Shown: positions 7,996 through 15,763, counted from the first letter of the stretch. The stretch: 64,000 bases of DNA from DASZGI01 sp035938995 (GCF_035938995.1 NZ_DASZGI010000281.1:15560-79559), one strand, 5' to 3'. Notes: generated by a model not told the origin, from the sequence alone. Numbers and translations are program-made.

Positions 7996-8808
7996 GTGAG
8001 CACTTCGAGCGCGTTTCACGATCAAGCGGACGGGGCGCCGGGCGGTGCGGCCCCGTTGTTGGGCTGGCCGCGCCGGCCGCAGCGGCTCGCCACGGCGGTC
8101 GTGTCCGATCTCGCCGACCGCATCGTCGGTGGTGAGCTGCCCGTCGGCAGCGCCCTTCCCATCGAGCCGGTGCTGTGCGAGATGTTCGCGGTCAGCCGCA
8201 CCGTCATCCGCGAGGCGGTGAAGTCGCTGGAGGGGATGCGGCTGGTCACCGTGCAGCAGGGCTTCGGCACGACGGTGCGCGACGCCGACGACTGGGACCT
8301 TCTGGACCCGGTCGTGCTGGCGGCGTCCATCCGCCACGACAACGAGCAGGCCATCCTGGAAGACCTCGTCGACGTGCGCTGCACGCTGGAGAGCCACATG
8401 GCTAGCCAGGCCGCGCTGCGCGCGGACGAGGAGCAGATGCGGCTCATCCGGGCCGCCCTCGACCAGCTCTACGCCGAGGAGGGCGACCCGGCCCGGTTCC
8501 TGCGCGCGGACCTGGAGTTCCACTACGCGATCATGGCCGCGTCCGGGAACCGGCTCGGGCGGGCCGTCGTGCAGACCATCAACGCACAGGCGTTCCAGAG
8601 CCTGCGCTACATCGGCGAGCCCACCCTCGACGACCTGCGGGAATCAAACGTCGCGCACCAGGCCGTCTTCGACCAGTTGGCGGCCAAGGACGAGCAGGCT
8701 GCGGCGAAGGCGATGACCGATCACATTCGCGGCTCGTGGGTTAAGCGGCGACCGGACACGCGTGGCCGGGCGGGGAGCCGCGCGCGAGACGCTCACGGGA
8801 GGCCGTAA
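7996..8808 (+). CDS. GntR family transcriptional regulator, FadR/FCD subfamily
   Basis: A 270-residue regulator. A winged helix near residues 30-95 (LPIEPVLCEMFAVSRTVIREAVKSLE) is followed by an all-helical FCD effector domain with the metal-ligand type pattern (DVRCTLES, EFHYAIMAASGN, HQAVFDQLAA). FCD proteins usually sense carboxylates and repress catabolic operons. It is divergent from the sugar-acid transport/enolase operon, so it is the obvious regulator of the 7902-7930 promoter. The GTG at 7996 has GGAG 8 nt upstream. The last ~20 residues are basic and may be disordered. Confidence 0.88.
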   Translation: MSTSSAFHDQADGAPGGAAPLLGWPRRPQRLATAVVSDLADRIVGGELPVGSALPIEPVLCEMFAVSRTVIREAVKSLEGMRLVTVQQGFGTTVRDADDWDLLDPVVLAASIRHDNEQAILEDLVDVRCTLESHMASQAALRADEEQMRLIRAALDQLYAEEGDPARFLRADLEFHYAIMAASGNRLGRAVVQTINAQAFQSLRYIGEPTLDDLRESNVAHQAVFDQLAAKDEQAAAKAMTDHIRGSWVKRRPDTRGRAGSRARDAHGRP

Positions 8809-8815
8809 GCGAGGA

Positions 8816-8843
8816 GCCCTGCACCGTTCGTACGGTGCAGGGC
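8816..8843. terminator. Bidirectional hairpin terminator between convergent genes
   Basis: A perfect 11-bp stem (GCCCTGCACCG / CGGTGCAGGGC) with a 6-nt loop lies between the GntR gene (stop 8808) and the convergent VOC gene (stop 8862). There is no U-run, as is usual for actinomycetes. Confidence 0.75.
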
Positions 8844-8861
8844 GCCATCGTCCGGTTGGTC

Positions 8862-9359
8862 TCAGGCCTGCTGCTCGGCCCACTCGGCCACCCGCCGGGC
8901 ACTCTCCTCTTCCGACAGGTCCTCGATCCGGGTCATGATCGACCATCGCACGCCGAATGGGTCGCGGATGCTGGCGAAACGATCGCCGGACACGAACGTC
9001 GACGGCGCTTCGCGGACGGTCGCACCGGCGGCCTCAGCCCGGGCGACCACCGCATCGACGTCGGGACAGTAGAGACCGAGCGAGTAGCAGTCGCCCTCTC
9101 CGTCAGGAGCGGCCACCAGACCGAAGTCCTTCATCGGTTCACCCAGTTGGAGCAGTCCGTTCCCGAAGTCGAGCACCGCGTGCCCGACGATCCCGCCTAT
9201 TTCCGTCACGTCCACGACACGCGCGCCGAAGACGTCGCGGTAGAAGCCGATCGCCCCGCGTGCGTCCGGGATGACGAGGAACGGGGTCAGGCTGGTGGCG
9301 CCGTGCGGCGTTCCGTTGCTGGTGTGCTCGCCGTGGGCGGCTTGGAAAGTCTCTGTCAT
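8862..9359 (-). CDS. VOC (glyoxalase/bleomycin-resistance fold) family protein
   Basis: A 165-residue protein with the two beta-alpha-beta-beta-beta modules of PhnB/YdfO-like VOC proteins: SLTPFLVIPDARGAIGFYRDVF at the start and SIRDPFGVRWSIMTR at the end. Function in this group is poorly defined (small-molecule binding or metal-dependent isomerase/dioxygenase). The ATG at 9359 is preceded at 8 nt by a TAGGCT -10-like box (9373-9368), suggesting a very short or absent leader. It is divergent from an AraC-type regulator; VOC/AraC pairs are common and suggest co-regulation. Confidence 0.82.
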   Translation of the reverse strand: MTETFQAAHGEHTSNGTPHGATSLTPFLVIPDARGAIGFYRDVFGARVVDVTEIGGIVGHAVLDFGNGLLQLGEPMKDFGLVAAPDGEGDCYSLGLYCPDVDAVVARAEAAGATVREAPSTFVSGDRFASIRDPFGVRWSIMTRIEDLSEEESARRVAEWAEQQA

Positions 9360-9367
9360 GGGCCGTG

Positions 9368-9423
9368 AGCCTAGGTGCGTCCACCGCGGGCGGGCTTGGA
9401 AATACGCGACAACCGCGTAGCGT
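9368..9423. promoter_or_regulatory. Divergent leaderless-type promoters of the VOC and AraC genes
   Basis: Minus strand: TAGGCT (9373-9368) lies 8 nt before the VOC ATG. Plus strand: TTGGAA (9396-9401), 16-nt spacer, TAGCGT (9418-9423), then 7 nt to the AraC GTG at 9431. A -10 box 6-8 nt before the start codon is the mark of leaderless transcription in actinobacteria. Confidence 0.45.
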
Positions 9424-9430
9424 GGGGCGG

Positions 9431-10237
9431 GTGAGCCTGGTGCATCGCGGGGTGCTGTATCCGGCGCGGCTTCCGACGTTCCACCGCATCCCGGCGCCCG
9501 AGCGCGTGGCCTCGCTGGTGCGGTGGTTCTGGATTCCCGAGTGGCAGATCGCACCGGGCCGCTCCTCCCGGCAACATCTGATCGCATTCCCGGCCTGCAA
9601 CCTTGTAGTTGAACCGGACACGGTCGGATTGGCCGGTCCCTCGACCCGTAGCTCCCATCGCGATCTCACCGGCACCGGCTGGGCCGTCGGAGCCCTTCTG
9701 CGGCCTGCGGCGGTGCCCTCCTTCGCCGAAGACCCCGCGGCCATACGCGATCGCTACCAACCGATGGAACTCACCGCGCTGCACGACCGCGTATCCCAGG
9801 CGATGAACGGATCATCTGATCAAGCAACGCGCCACCGTCTGGCCGTCGACGCATTCGCGGACTGGCTGATCGAAACCGTTCCGGCGCCGACGCGGGATGC
9901 GCTGCTGGCCAACGCCATGGCCGAACTCATCGACAGCGATCCGGACGTGCTGCGGGTTGAGGACGCCGCCGCGCTGCTGAACGTGTCCGCCAGGACGCTT
10001 CAGCGACTCGCGCGCCGCTATGTCGGACTGCCGCCGTTGATGATGATCCGCCGGCGGAGGCTCCAGGAAGCAGCCGAACGCCTTCGCACCGACCCGAGCA
10101 TGAACCTGGCGGCCGTCGCCGCAGACCTCGGCTACACGGACCACGCCCACCTGGCCAACGAGTTCCGCTCGGTCCTCGGGCTGACCCTCAGCACCTATAG
10201 ACAGCAGGTTTCGCCAGCCGCCCAGTCACTCGAGTGA
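9431..10237 (+). CDS. AraC family transcriptional regulator
   Basis: About 268 residues. The N-terminal half (LVHRGVLYPARLPTFHRIPAPE, then VRWFWIPEW and IAFPACNLV) is the cupin-like DUF6597-type sensor found in many actinobacterial AraC proteins. The C-terminal half carries two helix-turn-helix units: VEDAAALLNVSARTLQRLARRYVG and LAAVAADLGYTDHAHLANEFR. The GTG at 9431 is preferred over an in-frame GTG at 9365 because of the -10 box 7 nt upstream. It is divergent from the VOC gene, its probable target. Confidence 0.85.
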   Translation: MSLVHRGVLYPARLPTFHRIPAPERVASLVRWFWIPEWQIAPGRSSRQHLIAFPACNLVVEPDTVGLAGPSTRSSHRDLTGTGWAVGALLRPAAVPSFAEDPAAIRDRYQPMELTALHDRVSQAMNGSSDQATRHRLAVDAFADWLIETVPAPTRDALLANAMAELIDSDPDVLRVEDAAALLNVSARTLQRLARRYVGLPPLMMIRRRRLQEAAERLRTDPSMNLAAVAADLGYTDHAHLANEFRSVLGLTLSTYRQQVSPAAQSLE

Positions 10238-10261
10238 ACGGGCAGCTGCGTCAGCATCGAA

Positions 10262-10402
10262 ATGCCGTCCCTTGCACGGTTCATGGCCCCGCTCTCCCGG
10301 TGGTACTTCGTGCCTCGCCTGGTGATCGATGGCAGCGTGCTGCTCCTCGGCGGCATCGGCTTCGCGCTGGCCCAGCGCCCTCGTCAGTCACCCGCCGCAT
10401 GA
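10262..10402 (+). CDS. Possible small membrane protein (46 aa)
   Basis: ATG at 10262 opens a 46-codon frame with the actinomycete G/C third-base bias. The product has an amphipathic N-terminus and one hydrophobic span (VLLLGGIGFALA) ending in a basic tail, so a single-pass membrane peptide is plausible. No clear ribosome site is visible. Its stop overlaps the start of the next small frame (ATGA, 10399-10402), which supports a coupled pair. No family recognised. Confidence 0.35.
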   Translation: MPSLARFMAPLSRWYFVPRLVIDGSVLLLGGIGFALAQRPRQSPAA

Positions 10403-10569
10403 CCGGCTCGGTTTCCCCCAGCAGCACCGGCCATCCCGCCATCGGGCTCAACGACATCGTCGTCACCCTGACCGGCGCGGGCCGGGCCGCCCTGGCCGAG
10501 GAGATAAACCAGCTCAAGCGCCTGATCAGCCAGATCGAACGCACCGACGCCCTGCCGGAGCCGGAATAG
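10399..10569 (+). CDS. Possible small soluble protein (56 aa)
   Basis: The 56-residue product begins MTGSVSPSSTG, then has a short beta-like part (NDIVVTLTGAG) and a helix (ALAEEINQLKRLISQIER) with an acidic end. Third-base G/C bias is strong. It overlaps the preceding small membrane frame by ATGA. It could be a small DNA-binding or adaptor protein, but no family is recognised. Confidence 0.35.
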   Translation: MTGSVSPSSTGHPAIGLNDIVVTLTGAGRAALAEEINQLKRLISQIERTDALPEPE

Positions 10570-10713
10570 GCCGTCATCGCGCAGTGCGGTGCCCGGCCCG
10601 CCGCAAACGGCCATTGGTTTGTCAGGGATCGGTGACGGGTAATCACGCGTTGTCGAGGCGCCCCGGAGCATCGAAATCCGCAAGCGGTTCGCGCGACTCC
10701 TGTGGGGATTCGA

Positions 10714-11199
10714 ATGCTGCAACCTCGCCGCCTTCGGCCTTGGTTGTACGAAGGCGTCTACGACAAGGCCGACCGCCAACGACATCTGCGGTCCATTCGG
10801 CAGTTGAAAGAACGCGATTCGATGGCCTTCGAGCACGATTACCTGTATTCGTGCCTGTCGATCCTGGACACGAAAGCGCAGTCGCTGCTCTCGTTCGACG
10901 CGATCGTCCTGGCGGCCTCGTCGATCGCGCTCGGCACTTCGCCGAATCCGTTCGGCGTCGGCGATGCGCTGATCGTGCTCGCACTCGTGATGAGCGGGAT
11001 TTCCTCGTCGCTGTGCCTTCTCGTGGTCGCGATATATTGGACCGAAACCTCGCAGCTCGAAGACGAGGAAGAAGTCTTCTACCATCTCCTGCACATCCGG
11101 AATTCGCGGACGATCGCGTACCGGGTATCGTGGCTGACGGCGCAGTTCGCCGGGTTCATCCTGGTCCTCGGTGTCATCCTCGCCAAAGTTGGAGCGTGA
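10714..11199 (+). CDS. Small membrane protein resembling the PycTM/SLATT class
   Basis: A 161-residue protein with a charged N-terminal helix, then IDTKAQSLLSF-like sequence (ILDTKAQSLLSFDAIVLAASS) leading into a first transmembrane span, a second span (IVLALVMSGISSSLCLLVV), an acidic cytoplasmic helix (QLEDEEEVFYHLL) and a third span at the C-terminus. The DTKA-before-TM arrangement is typical of PycTM-type proteins, some of which are membrane effectors of Pycsar defence; this assignment rests on appearance only. ATG at 10714 has GGGGA upstream; GTG at 10702 is the alternative. The next gene, a cytosine deaminase, follows at once. Confidence 0.55.
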   Translation: MLQPRRLRPWLYEGVYDKADRQRHLRSIRQLKERDSMAFEHDYLYSCLSILDTKAQSLLSFDAIVLAASSIALGTSPNPFGVGDALIVLALVMSGISSSLCLLVVAIYWTETSQLEDEEEVFYHLLHIRNSRTIAYRVSWLTAQFAGFILVLGVILAKVGA

Positions 11200-11207
11200 C
11201 GGTAGCG

Positions 11208-11669
11208 ATGAGCGGCGACCCCAGCGCGGAGGAAATCCGCCTTTTCGAGCTCGCGCTGGCCGAAGCGCGAAGCGGTTTGACAGAAGGCGGTATCCCCATC
11301 GGGGCGGCGCTCGCGGCCGGCGGGGACGTCCTCGCGGTCGGACGCAACGAGCGGGTCCAGCGCGACGATCCCATCGCACACGGCGAGATGTCCTGCCTGC
11401 GCAACGCGGGCCGACAGAAGTCGTACCGGGACATGACGCTCTTCACGACCCTGTCCCCGTGCCCGATGTGCACCGGCGCGGTGCTGCTGTTCGGAATCCC
11501 GCGCCTCATTGTCGGCGAGGCGCGCACGTTCGCCGGGGACCTATCGGTGTTCCAGCGCAATGGCGTCGAGGTCGTGCTGCTCGACGACAAGCGCTGCGTC
11601 AGCCTGATGGAGGAATTCCAGCAGCGTTACCCGGCAGTCTGGGCGGAGGACATCGGGGTCCCCGCCTGA
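11208..11669 (+). CDS. Cytosine deaminase, yeast Fcy1 type (zinc CDA fold)
   Basis: A 153-residue protein with the zinc/catalytic motifs HGE (H58, E60) and PCPMC (C85, C88). The flanking sequence closely follows yeast cytosine deaminase: GGIPIGAAL, TTLSPCPMCTGAVLLFGIPRLIVGE, then LLDDKRCVSLMEEF and a C-terminal W-x-EDIG. It should convert cytosine to uracil (or a closely related base). ATG at 11208 is chosen; a GTG at 11196 overlapping the upstream stop is possible. It lies in the same direction as, and 9 nt behind, the small membrane protein, so the two are probably co-transcribed. Confidence 0.85.
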   Translation: MSGDPSAEEIRLFELALAEARSGLTEGGIPIGAALAAGGDVLAVGRNERVQRDDPIAHGEMSCLRNAGRQKSYRDMTLFTTLSPCPMCTGAVLLFGIPRLIVGEARTFAGDLSVFQRNGVEVVLLDDKRCVSLMEEFQQRYPAVWAEDIGVPA

Positions 11670-11724
11670 GCGGCCTGCCCCGGAGCATGAGTCGGATCGC
11701 CGAAACCGCCCGAACGCCGTGATG

Positions 11725-11848
11725 TCAGCGGTTGGTGTCGGCGGTGATGTGCTCGAAGAGGCCCGCCTGGATACGGGTGCGTACGCCTGTCGTCTCGGCG
11801 AACGTGTCCCACATGCGGGCGGCTCGCGAGCGCACCAGATCGCGGACC
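11725..11848 (-). pseudogene. Possible C-terminal gene remnant
   Basis: On the minus strand a stop at 11727-11725 closes a short frame that reads well-biased codons (RMWDTFAETTGVRTRIQAGL then FEHITADTNR). An in-frame TAG just upstream and the lack of a proper start leave about 40 codons. It overlaps the promoter of the methyltransferase on the other strand. Family not recognised. Confidence 0.25.
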
Positions 11849-11860
11849 TATGGTGGTGTC

Positions 11861-12655
11861 GTGGTCGATGACACCTGGGCTGGTTTGGCTGACCAATTCG
11901 CCGACGGGGCCTATGCCTCCGTGAAGGGGCGCGTGCGCACCTATGTGATCCACCAGCAGTTGCTGGAGCACCTGCCGCCGCCTCCCGCAGCCGTGCTCGA
12001 CGTCGGCGGTGGCGCGGGCCATCAATCCTTTCCGCTGGCCCAAGCCGGCTACGACGTGACGTTGCTCGACCCGTCGCCGGGCATGCTGGACAAGGCCCGG
12101 CAGCGACTCCAGCGGCTGCCTGCCGAGACGCAGCGACGCGTGACGTTCGTGCACGCCGACGGCGCGAACGCCGACGAGGCGGTGCAGGGTCGACGCTTCG
12201 ACGCCGTGCTGTGCCATGGCGTGCTCGGATACCTCGAGCAGCCGGAGCCGGTCATCGACCAGCTGTGCCGGTGCGCCGCTGACGGCGGCATCGTCTCGAT
12301 CATGGCGGGCAACGCCAACGCCGCGGCAGTGCGCCCGGCCCTGGAACGACGCTGGGACGACGCCCTGGCGTCGTTCGATGCCAGGAGCGAGATCGGCGTG
12401 CTGGGACTGCCGACTCGCGCCGACACGGTGGAGGAACTCAGCGAACTGGTGAGCAGCCGCGGCGTGGAGCCGCTGCGCTGGTACGGGGTCTGGCTGTTCG
12501 TCGACTGGCTCGACTTCAGCGGCGCCGAGCTGGACCCGGGCGATTCACAGCAGGTGGCGGCCGCGGCCGCGGTCGAACTCGAAGCCAGCCGGCGAGACCC
12601 CTACCGCCAGCTGAGCCGCATCTTCCACCTCGTCGGACGCAAAGGCCCGAGCTGA
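11861..12655 (+). CDS. Class I SAM-dependent methyltransferase (SmtA/CmoM-like)
   Basis: A 264-residue protein with the SAM-binding motif I VLDVGGGAGHQS, motif II region VTLLDPSPGML and a FDAVLCHGVLGYL motif IV. The C-terminal part (LPTRADTVEELSELV, RWYGVWLFVDWL) resembles CmoM/SmtA-type enzymes. The GTG at 11861 is chosen because TATGGT (11849-11854) stands 6 nt before it, the spacing of leaderless actinobacterial genes, and no ribosome site is present. An in-frame start further upstream would add a poorly conserved basic tail. Substrate unknown. Confidence 0.75.
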   Translation: MVDDTWAGLADQFADGAYASVKGRVRTYVIHQQLLEHLPPPPAAVLDVGGGAGHQSFPLAQAGYDVTLLDPSPGMLDKARQRLQRLPAETQRRVTFVHADGANADEAVQGRRFDAVLCHGVLGYLEQPEPVIDQLCRCAADGGIVSIMAGNANAAAVRPALERRWDDALASFDARSEIGVLGLPTRADTVEELSELVSSRGVEPLRWYGVWLFVDWLDFSGAELDPGDSQQVAAAAAVELEASRRDPYRQLSRIFHLVGRKGPS

Positions 12656-12762
12656 CCCGGCATCAGCAGCGTGCTGCAGTCAGCCCGCGCGTGCCCGCCG
12701 CGCCGAAATCGGGTCGAGATGACGTCGGCGCGATCCGCGACGAGAGGCGCGCGCTGCCGTGC

Positions 12763-13278
12763 CTACTGCGCCAGCGTCTTGCCGGTCTCCAGAAGGCTCT
12801 TCAGGTCGCTGAGGATCCACGGCCAGCCGCCGCCGGCGCCCTGGGTCTCGCCCTCGCCCGCGACGAGCGCCGCCAGCTGCGGTGCGCCGGCGAGTTCGTG
12901 CACGACGGTCAGCCGGGTCGCCGCGCCGACGGGCTCAAGCTCGTAGGTCAGCCGGGTGAAGCCTTCGGTGGCTACCGCGGGGTCCATCAGCAGTCGCCAG
13001 GTCATCACGAGCCGCCGGGGCTGGTCGACTTCGACGATCTCGCCGTCGATGATGACGTCGGGCACGGGCCAGGGTGCGTCGACGGCGGCCTCGACCATCG
13101 CCTCGCTCGGCCGCGTCTGGTACGGGGCCCCGGCGCGCAGGTCGAAGTCGGTGCGGCCGCCATAGCCGAACCGGTCCGTCCACTCGGGCTTGGTGATCGC
13201 GTCCCACACCTGCTCGGGCGTGGCCTTGATGTACACGCGGTAGACCTGGGTGGTGTCCGCGTGGCGCGTCTCGCTCAT
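12763..13278 (-). CDS. SRPBCC (AHSA1-like) domain protein
   Basis: A 171-residue protein of the START/Bet v1 superfamily: VYRVYIKATPEQVWDAITKPEW at the start, VDQPRRLVMTWRLL in the middle and a long C-terminal helix with WPWILSDLKSLLETG, the AHSA1/YndB pattern. These proteins bind hydrophobic ligands or act on client proteins. Its ATG overlaps the stop of the ArsR gene (ATGA, 13275-13278). ArsR-SRPBCC pairs are widespread in actinobacteria and the regulator probably controls both. Confidence 0.87.
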   Translation of the reverse strand: MSETRHADTTQVYRVYIKATPEQVWDAITKPEWTDRFGYGGRTDFDLRAGAPYQTRPSEAMVEAAVDAPWPVPDVIIDGEIVEVDQPRRLVMTWRLLMDPAVATEGFTRLTYELEPVGAATRLTVVHELAGAPQLAALVAGEGETQGAGGGWPWILSDLKSLLETGKTLAQ

Positions 13279-13595
13279 GATTCCCGCTCCAATTCCGTCT
13301 TGAGATCGACGAGCGCCGTGGCCTGGCGCTCGGTGTACTTGTCGATCCACCGGTCGTGAATCATCCGAATCGGCACGGGGTTGAGATAGTGCAGTTTCTC
13401 CCGGCCGGACCGGCGGCTGACCACCAGGCCGGCGTCCTCGAGCACGCGCAGGTGCTTCATCACTCCGAAGCGCGTCATCTCCAGGTCCGACTCGAGTTCG
13501 GTCAGCGTGAGCCCGTCCCGCGTGAAGAGCTTGTCCAGCAACAGGCGGCGGGTCGGGTCGGCCAGCGCCTTGAACACGAGGTCGTCGTCGGCCAT
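13275..13595 (-). CDS. ArsR family winged-helix regulator
   Basis: A 106-residue protein: FKALADPTRRLLLDKLF, then helix-turn-helix (TLTELESDLEMTRFGVMKHLRVLEDAGLV) and wing (SRRSGREKLHYLNPVPI). The metal-binding ELCVC motif of true ArsR sensors is absent, so it is a non-metal sensor of the kind coupled to SRPBCC proteins. The ATG at 13595 stands 6 nt after a TATTCT -10 box and has no ribosome site, so the mRNA is probably leaderless; a palindrome sits in the promoter. Confidence 0.88.
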   Translation of the reverse strand: MADDDLVFKALADPTRRLLLDKLFTRDGLTLTELESDLEMTRFGVMKHLRVLEDAGLVVSRRSGREKLHYLNPVPIRMIHDRWIDKYTERQATALVDLKTELERES

Positions 13596-13601
13596 GCCAC
13601 A

Positions 13602-13624
13602 AGAATAGGTGACAAAATGGTCAC
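13602..13624 (-). promoter_or_regulatory. Leaderless promoter and operator palindrome of the ArsR-SRPBCC operon
   Basis: TATTCT (13607-13602) precedes the ArsR ATG by 6 nt. A perfect inverted repeat GTGAC-aaaatg-GTCAC (13609-13624) fills the -10/-35 spacer. The place and symmetry fit autorepression by the ArsR dimer. Confidence 0.5.
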
Positions 13625-13664
13625 GTGTCCAGTGCGGCGCGCGAACTCAGCGCCGACGGCCGCC

Positions 13665-14375
13665 CTAGTGCAGGTTCGCGGCCAGCAGCTTGGCAAGCGC
13701 GATCTCACGCTCGAGCTTGAGGTCTCCCGGGCCGACTTCGATGTAGAGGTCGCCCTTGAGCGCGACGACGACCGTGTCGCCGCCCGTCTGCGTCATGGTG
13801 AGGGCCGAGTCGCCGATGCCGGGGGTGGCGGCGGCTGCCCACTTGCAGTCGCCGATGCAGCCGCGCTCCGAGCGGGGCATCGACTGGGTCTTGGTGTCCG
13901 CGAAGTCCTGCGCCGCGGTCTCGTTCGTCCAGGTGGTCGGATCGGTGCCGATCACCACGGACACGTCGAGCTGGCCGCCGCCGCCCGGGGTCGTGAACTG
14001 ATACCGGCAGCCCTCGTAGCCGCGGAAGCCGAGCGCGGACTGGGTGTCCAGCACCGCGCTGCTCACCGGGAAGCCGACTGCGGTGCCGAGTTGGTCGAGG
14101 CTCACCTCGGACGGCCCCGGCGAGCCGTAATCGCCTTGGGCCGTCAGGGAGGCGCAAGCGACCGGAAACGCTGCGGCGCCAGAGCTCTGAGGCGCCGCGG
14201 GCGTCGAAGCGGACTCACTCGGCGCGGTACCACCCGGCGCGGGCGGGCTCGCCGAGAGCGAGACATGAGTGTCGGCGATCGGCGTCCCGCTACCGGTCGC
14301 GCAACCCGCTGCCAAGACGCTGACGCACGCGCCGAGTACCGCCGACCACGTGACGAACCGGACTGTCGCTGCCAC
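13665..14375 (-). CDS. Secreted lipoprotein of unknown function (DUF3558-like)
   Basis: About 236 residues. After a short N-terminus comes a hydrophobic span and the lipobox VLAAGC, then a Ser/Pro/Ala linker and a globular part with paired cysteines (ACASL, EGCRYQF, GCIGDC) and alternating strands. It resembles DUF3558-type actinobacterial lipoproteins, but the match is loose. The GTG at 14375 is chosen because GGAGG lies 5 nt upstream; the frame is open to a GTG at 14411. It has no obvious functional neighbour. Confidence 0.7.
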   Translation of the reverse strand: MAATVRFVTWSAVLGACVSVLAAGCATGSGTPIADTHVSLSASPPAPGGTAPSESASTPAAPQSSGAAAFPVACASLTAQGDYGSPGPSEVSLDQLGTAVGFPVSSAVLDTQSALGFRGYEGCRYQFTTPGGGGQLDVSVVIGTDPTTWTNETAAQDFADTKTQSMPRSERGCIGDCKWAAAATPGIGDSALTMTQTGGDTVVVALKGDLYIEVGPGDLKLEREIALAKLLAANLH

Positions 14376-14508
14376 AGCGCCTCCCACCCTCAACAACGCT
14401 TCGTCGTCCACGGCACACTACGAGGCGCAGACGCCGGACCCCCCGGATGAGCGGCATCAATGTCCGAAGAGGCAGCGCACCAGACACGAGCGGGCAGCGG
14501 TGTGGACC

Positions 14509-14643
14509 CTACTGCGCGTCGCGTCGCGCTAAGGCCTCCATGACGACCAGTTCTTCCCGCTCATGCCAGGCCAGCCGCCGAAGCAGCTTGGTGCTCGTCC
14601 ATACCTGGCCGCCCTCGCGCCGCTGCCGCGTTCCCGCGCCCAC
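14509..14643 (-). pseudogene. C-terminal remnant resembling a DinB-like protein
   Basis: A minus-strand frame ending at TAG (14511-14509) reads EGGQVWTSTKLLRRLAWHER followed by EELVVMEALARRDAQ. The W-T-x(6)-R-x2-WHE pattern is typical of the last helices of DinB-type four-helix proteins. Upstream it loses sense at the terminator hairpin (14633-14685), so only ~40 codons remain. A decayed gene is the best reading; a real small gene lacks a start. Confidence 0.35.
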
Positions 14644-14685
14644 GCCCCCTGCCCGCGGGCGTGCGCAGGGGGGCGTGGGCGCGGG
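14633..14685. terminator. Strong hairpin terminator of the LacI operon
   Basis: Arms 14633-14652 and 14665-14685 pair over 20 bp with a single bulged G and a 12-nt GC-rich loop. It begins directly after the LacI stop codon (14688-14686), so it ends the four-gene minus-strand operon. Confidence 0.85.
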
Positions 14686-15741
14686 TTACGGCTCGGCGCG
14701 ATTGGCGGTGGGGTTTGTGCTCTCGCGCATGATCACCCTTCCGCTCACGCGGGTGACCGACTGCTCGCCGGTGTCCGACGCCAGCGCCATCTCGATCGCC
14801 CGGCGTCCCATCTCCTGGAGGGGGAGCGCGACCGTGGTGAGGCCGGGTTCGTGGTCGCGCAGGGTCGGGATGTCGTCGAACCCTGCGACCTGGACGTCTC
14901 GGGGCGTGCGCAGACCGGCCTCCCGCAGGGCGGCGATCGCGCCCAGCGCCATCACGTCGTTGACCGCGAAGATGCAGGCGCCCCAGCGGCGTTGCGGGTT
15001 CAGCGACGCCACGACCTGCTGCGCCGCCTCATAACCGCCGTCACGGGTGAATTCGCCCGGCACGACTGCCAGGGGCTTGATTCCCTCGCGGCGCAGCTCG
15101 CGCAGGAAACCGGCGGTACGGTCGACCGCGGTGGCCAGTTTGGGCGGGCCGGCCAGCACGACGAACTGCCGGGGCGCGTCGGCCTCGGCGGTCAGGGCTT
15201 TGGCGAGCGCGGCGGCCCCCGCACGGTTGTCCGGCGCGATGGTGTGCGTGCCGGGCAGCGGCTGGCCGATGACCGCGACTCTGCCGCCCAGCCCTCGATA
15301 GCGGTCCAGCAAGCCGGTCAGCCGCTCCTGGTCGCGCAGGCCGTCGTCGGTGTTCAGCCGCGATCCCACGAGCACGATCGCGTCGGTGCGGTGGCCGATG
15401 AACGCGTTCACCGCGCGGATCTCCTGCTCGGTGCTGCGCAGCGTGGTGGCGAGCAGCACTTGGCGGTCGCGCTGGTACGCCTCTGCCTGCACTCCCGCCG
15501 CGATGGAGGAGAAGTAGGGGTCTGCGATGTCGTGGACGACCAGGCCGACGAGGCCGGTCTGGGACCGCGCGAGGGCCTGCGCTTGGGCGTTCGAGATGTA
15601 GCCGAGTTCGTCCGCCGCCCGGCGCACCGCCTCGACGACCGCGGGGGAGGGCCGGCGAGCGGAACCGTTGAGCACGCGGGAGGCCGTCGGCTGGGACACG
15701 CCCGCACGCAAGGCCACGTCGGTGAGCGTCACCCCTCGCAC
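14686..15741 (-). CDS. LacI family transcriptional regulator
   Basis: A 351-residue regulator with the LacI helix-turn-helix and hinge (VTLTDVALRAGVSQPTASRV at residues ~4-23) and a periplasmic-binding-like effector domain (GLVVHDIADPYFSSIAAGV; later FAVNDVMALGAIAALREAG and VAGFDDIPTLRDHEPGLTTV). It is last in the operon with the isomerase, DUF993 and Gfo/Idh genes and probably represses both arms of the 15-25 kb sugar locus. Start is GTG at 15741, 22 nt after the isomerase stop. A small palindrome CATTG-6-CAATG lies at 15765-15780. Confidence 0.9.
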   Translation of the reverse strand: MRGVTLTDVALRAGVSQPTASRVLNGSARRPSPAVVEAVRRAADELGYISNAQAQALARSQTGLVGLVVHDIADPYFSSIAAGVQAEAYQRDRQVLLATTLRSTEQEIRAVNAFIGHRTDAIVLVGSRLNTDDGLRDQERLTGLLDRYRGLGGRVAVIGQPLPGTHTIAPDNRAGAAALAKALTAEADAPRQFVVLAGPPKLATAVDRTAGFLRELRREGIKPLAVVPGEFTRDGGYEAAQQVVASLNPQRRWGACIFAVNDVMALGAIAALREAGLRTPRDVQVAGFDDIPTLRDHEPGLTTVALPLQEMGRRAIEMALASDTGEQSVTRVSGRVIMRESTNPTANRAEP

Positions 15742-15763
15742 TGAGCCCGCCTTCCCGCGCTGG

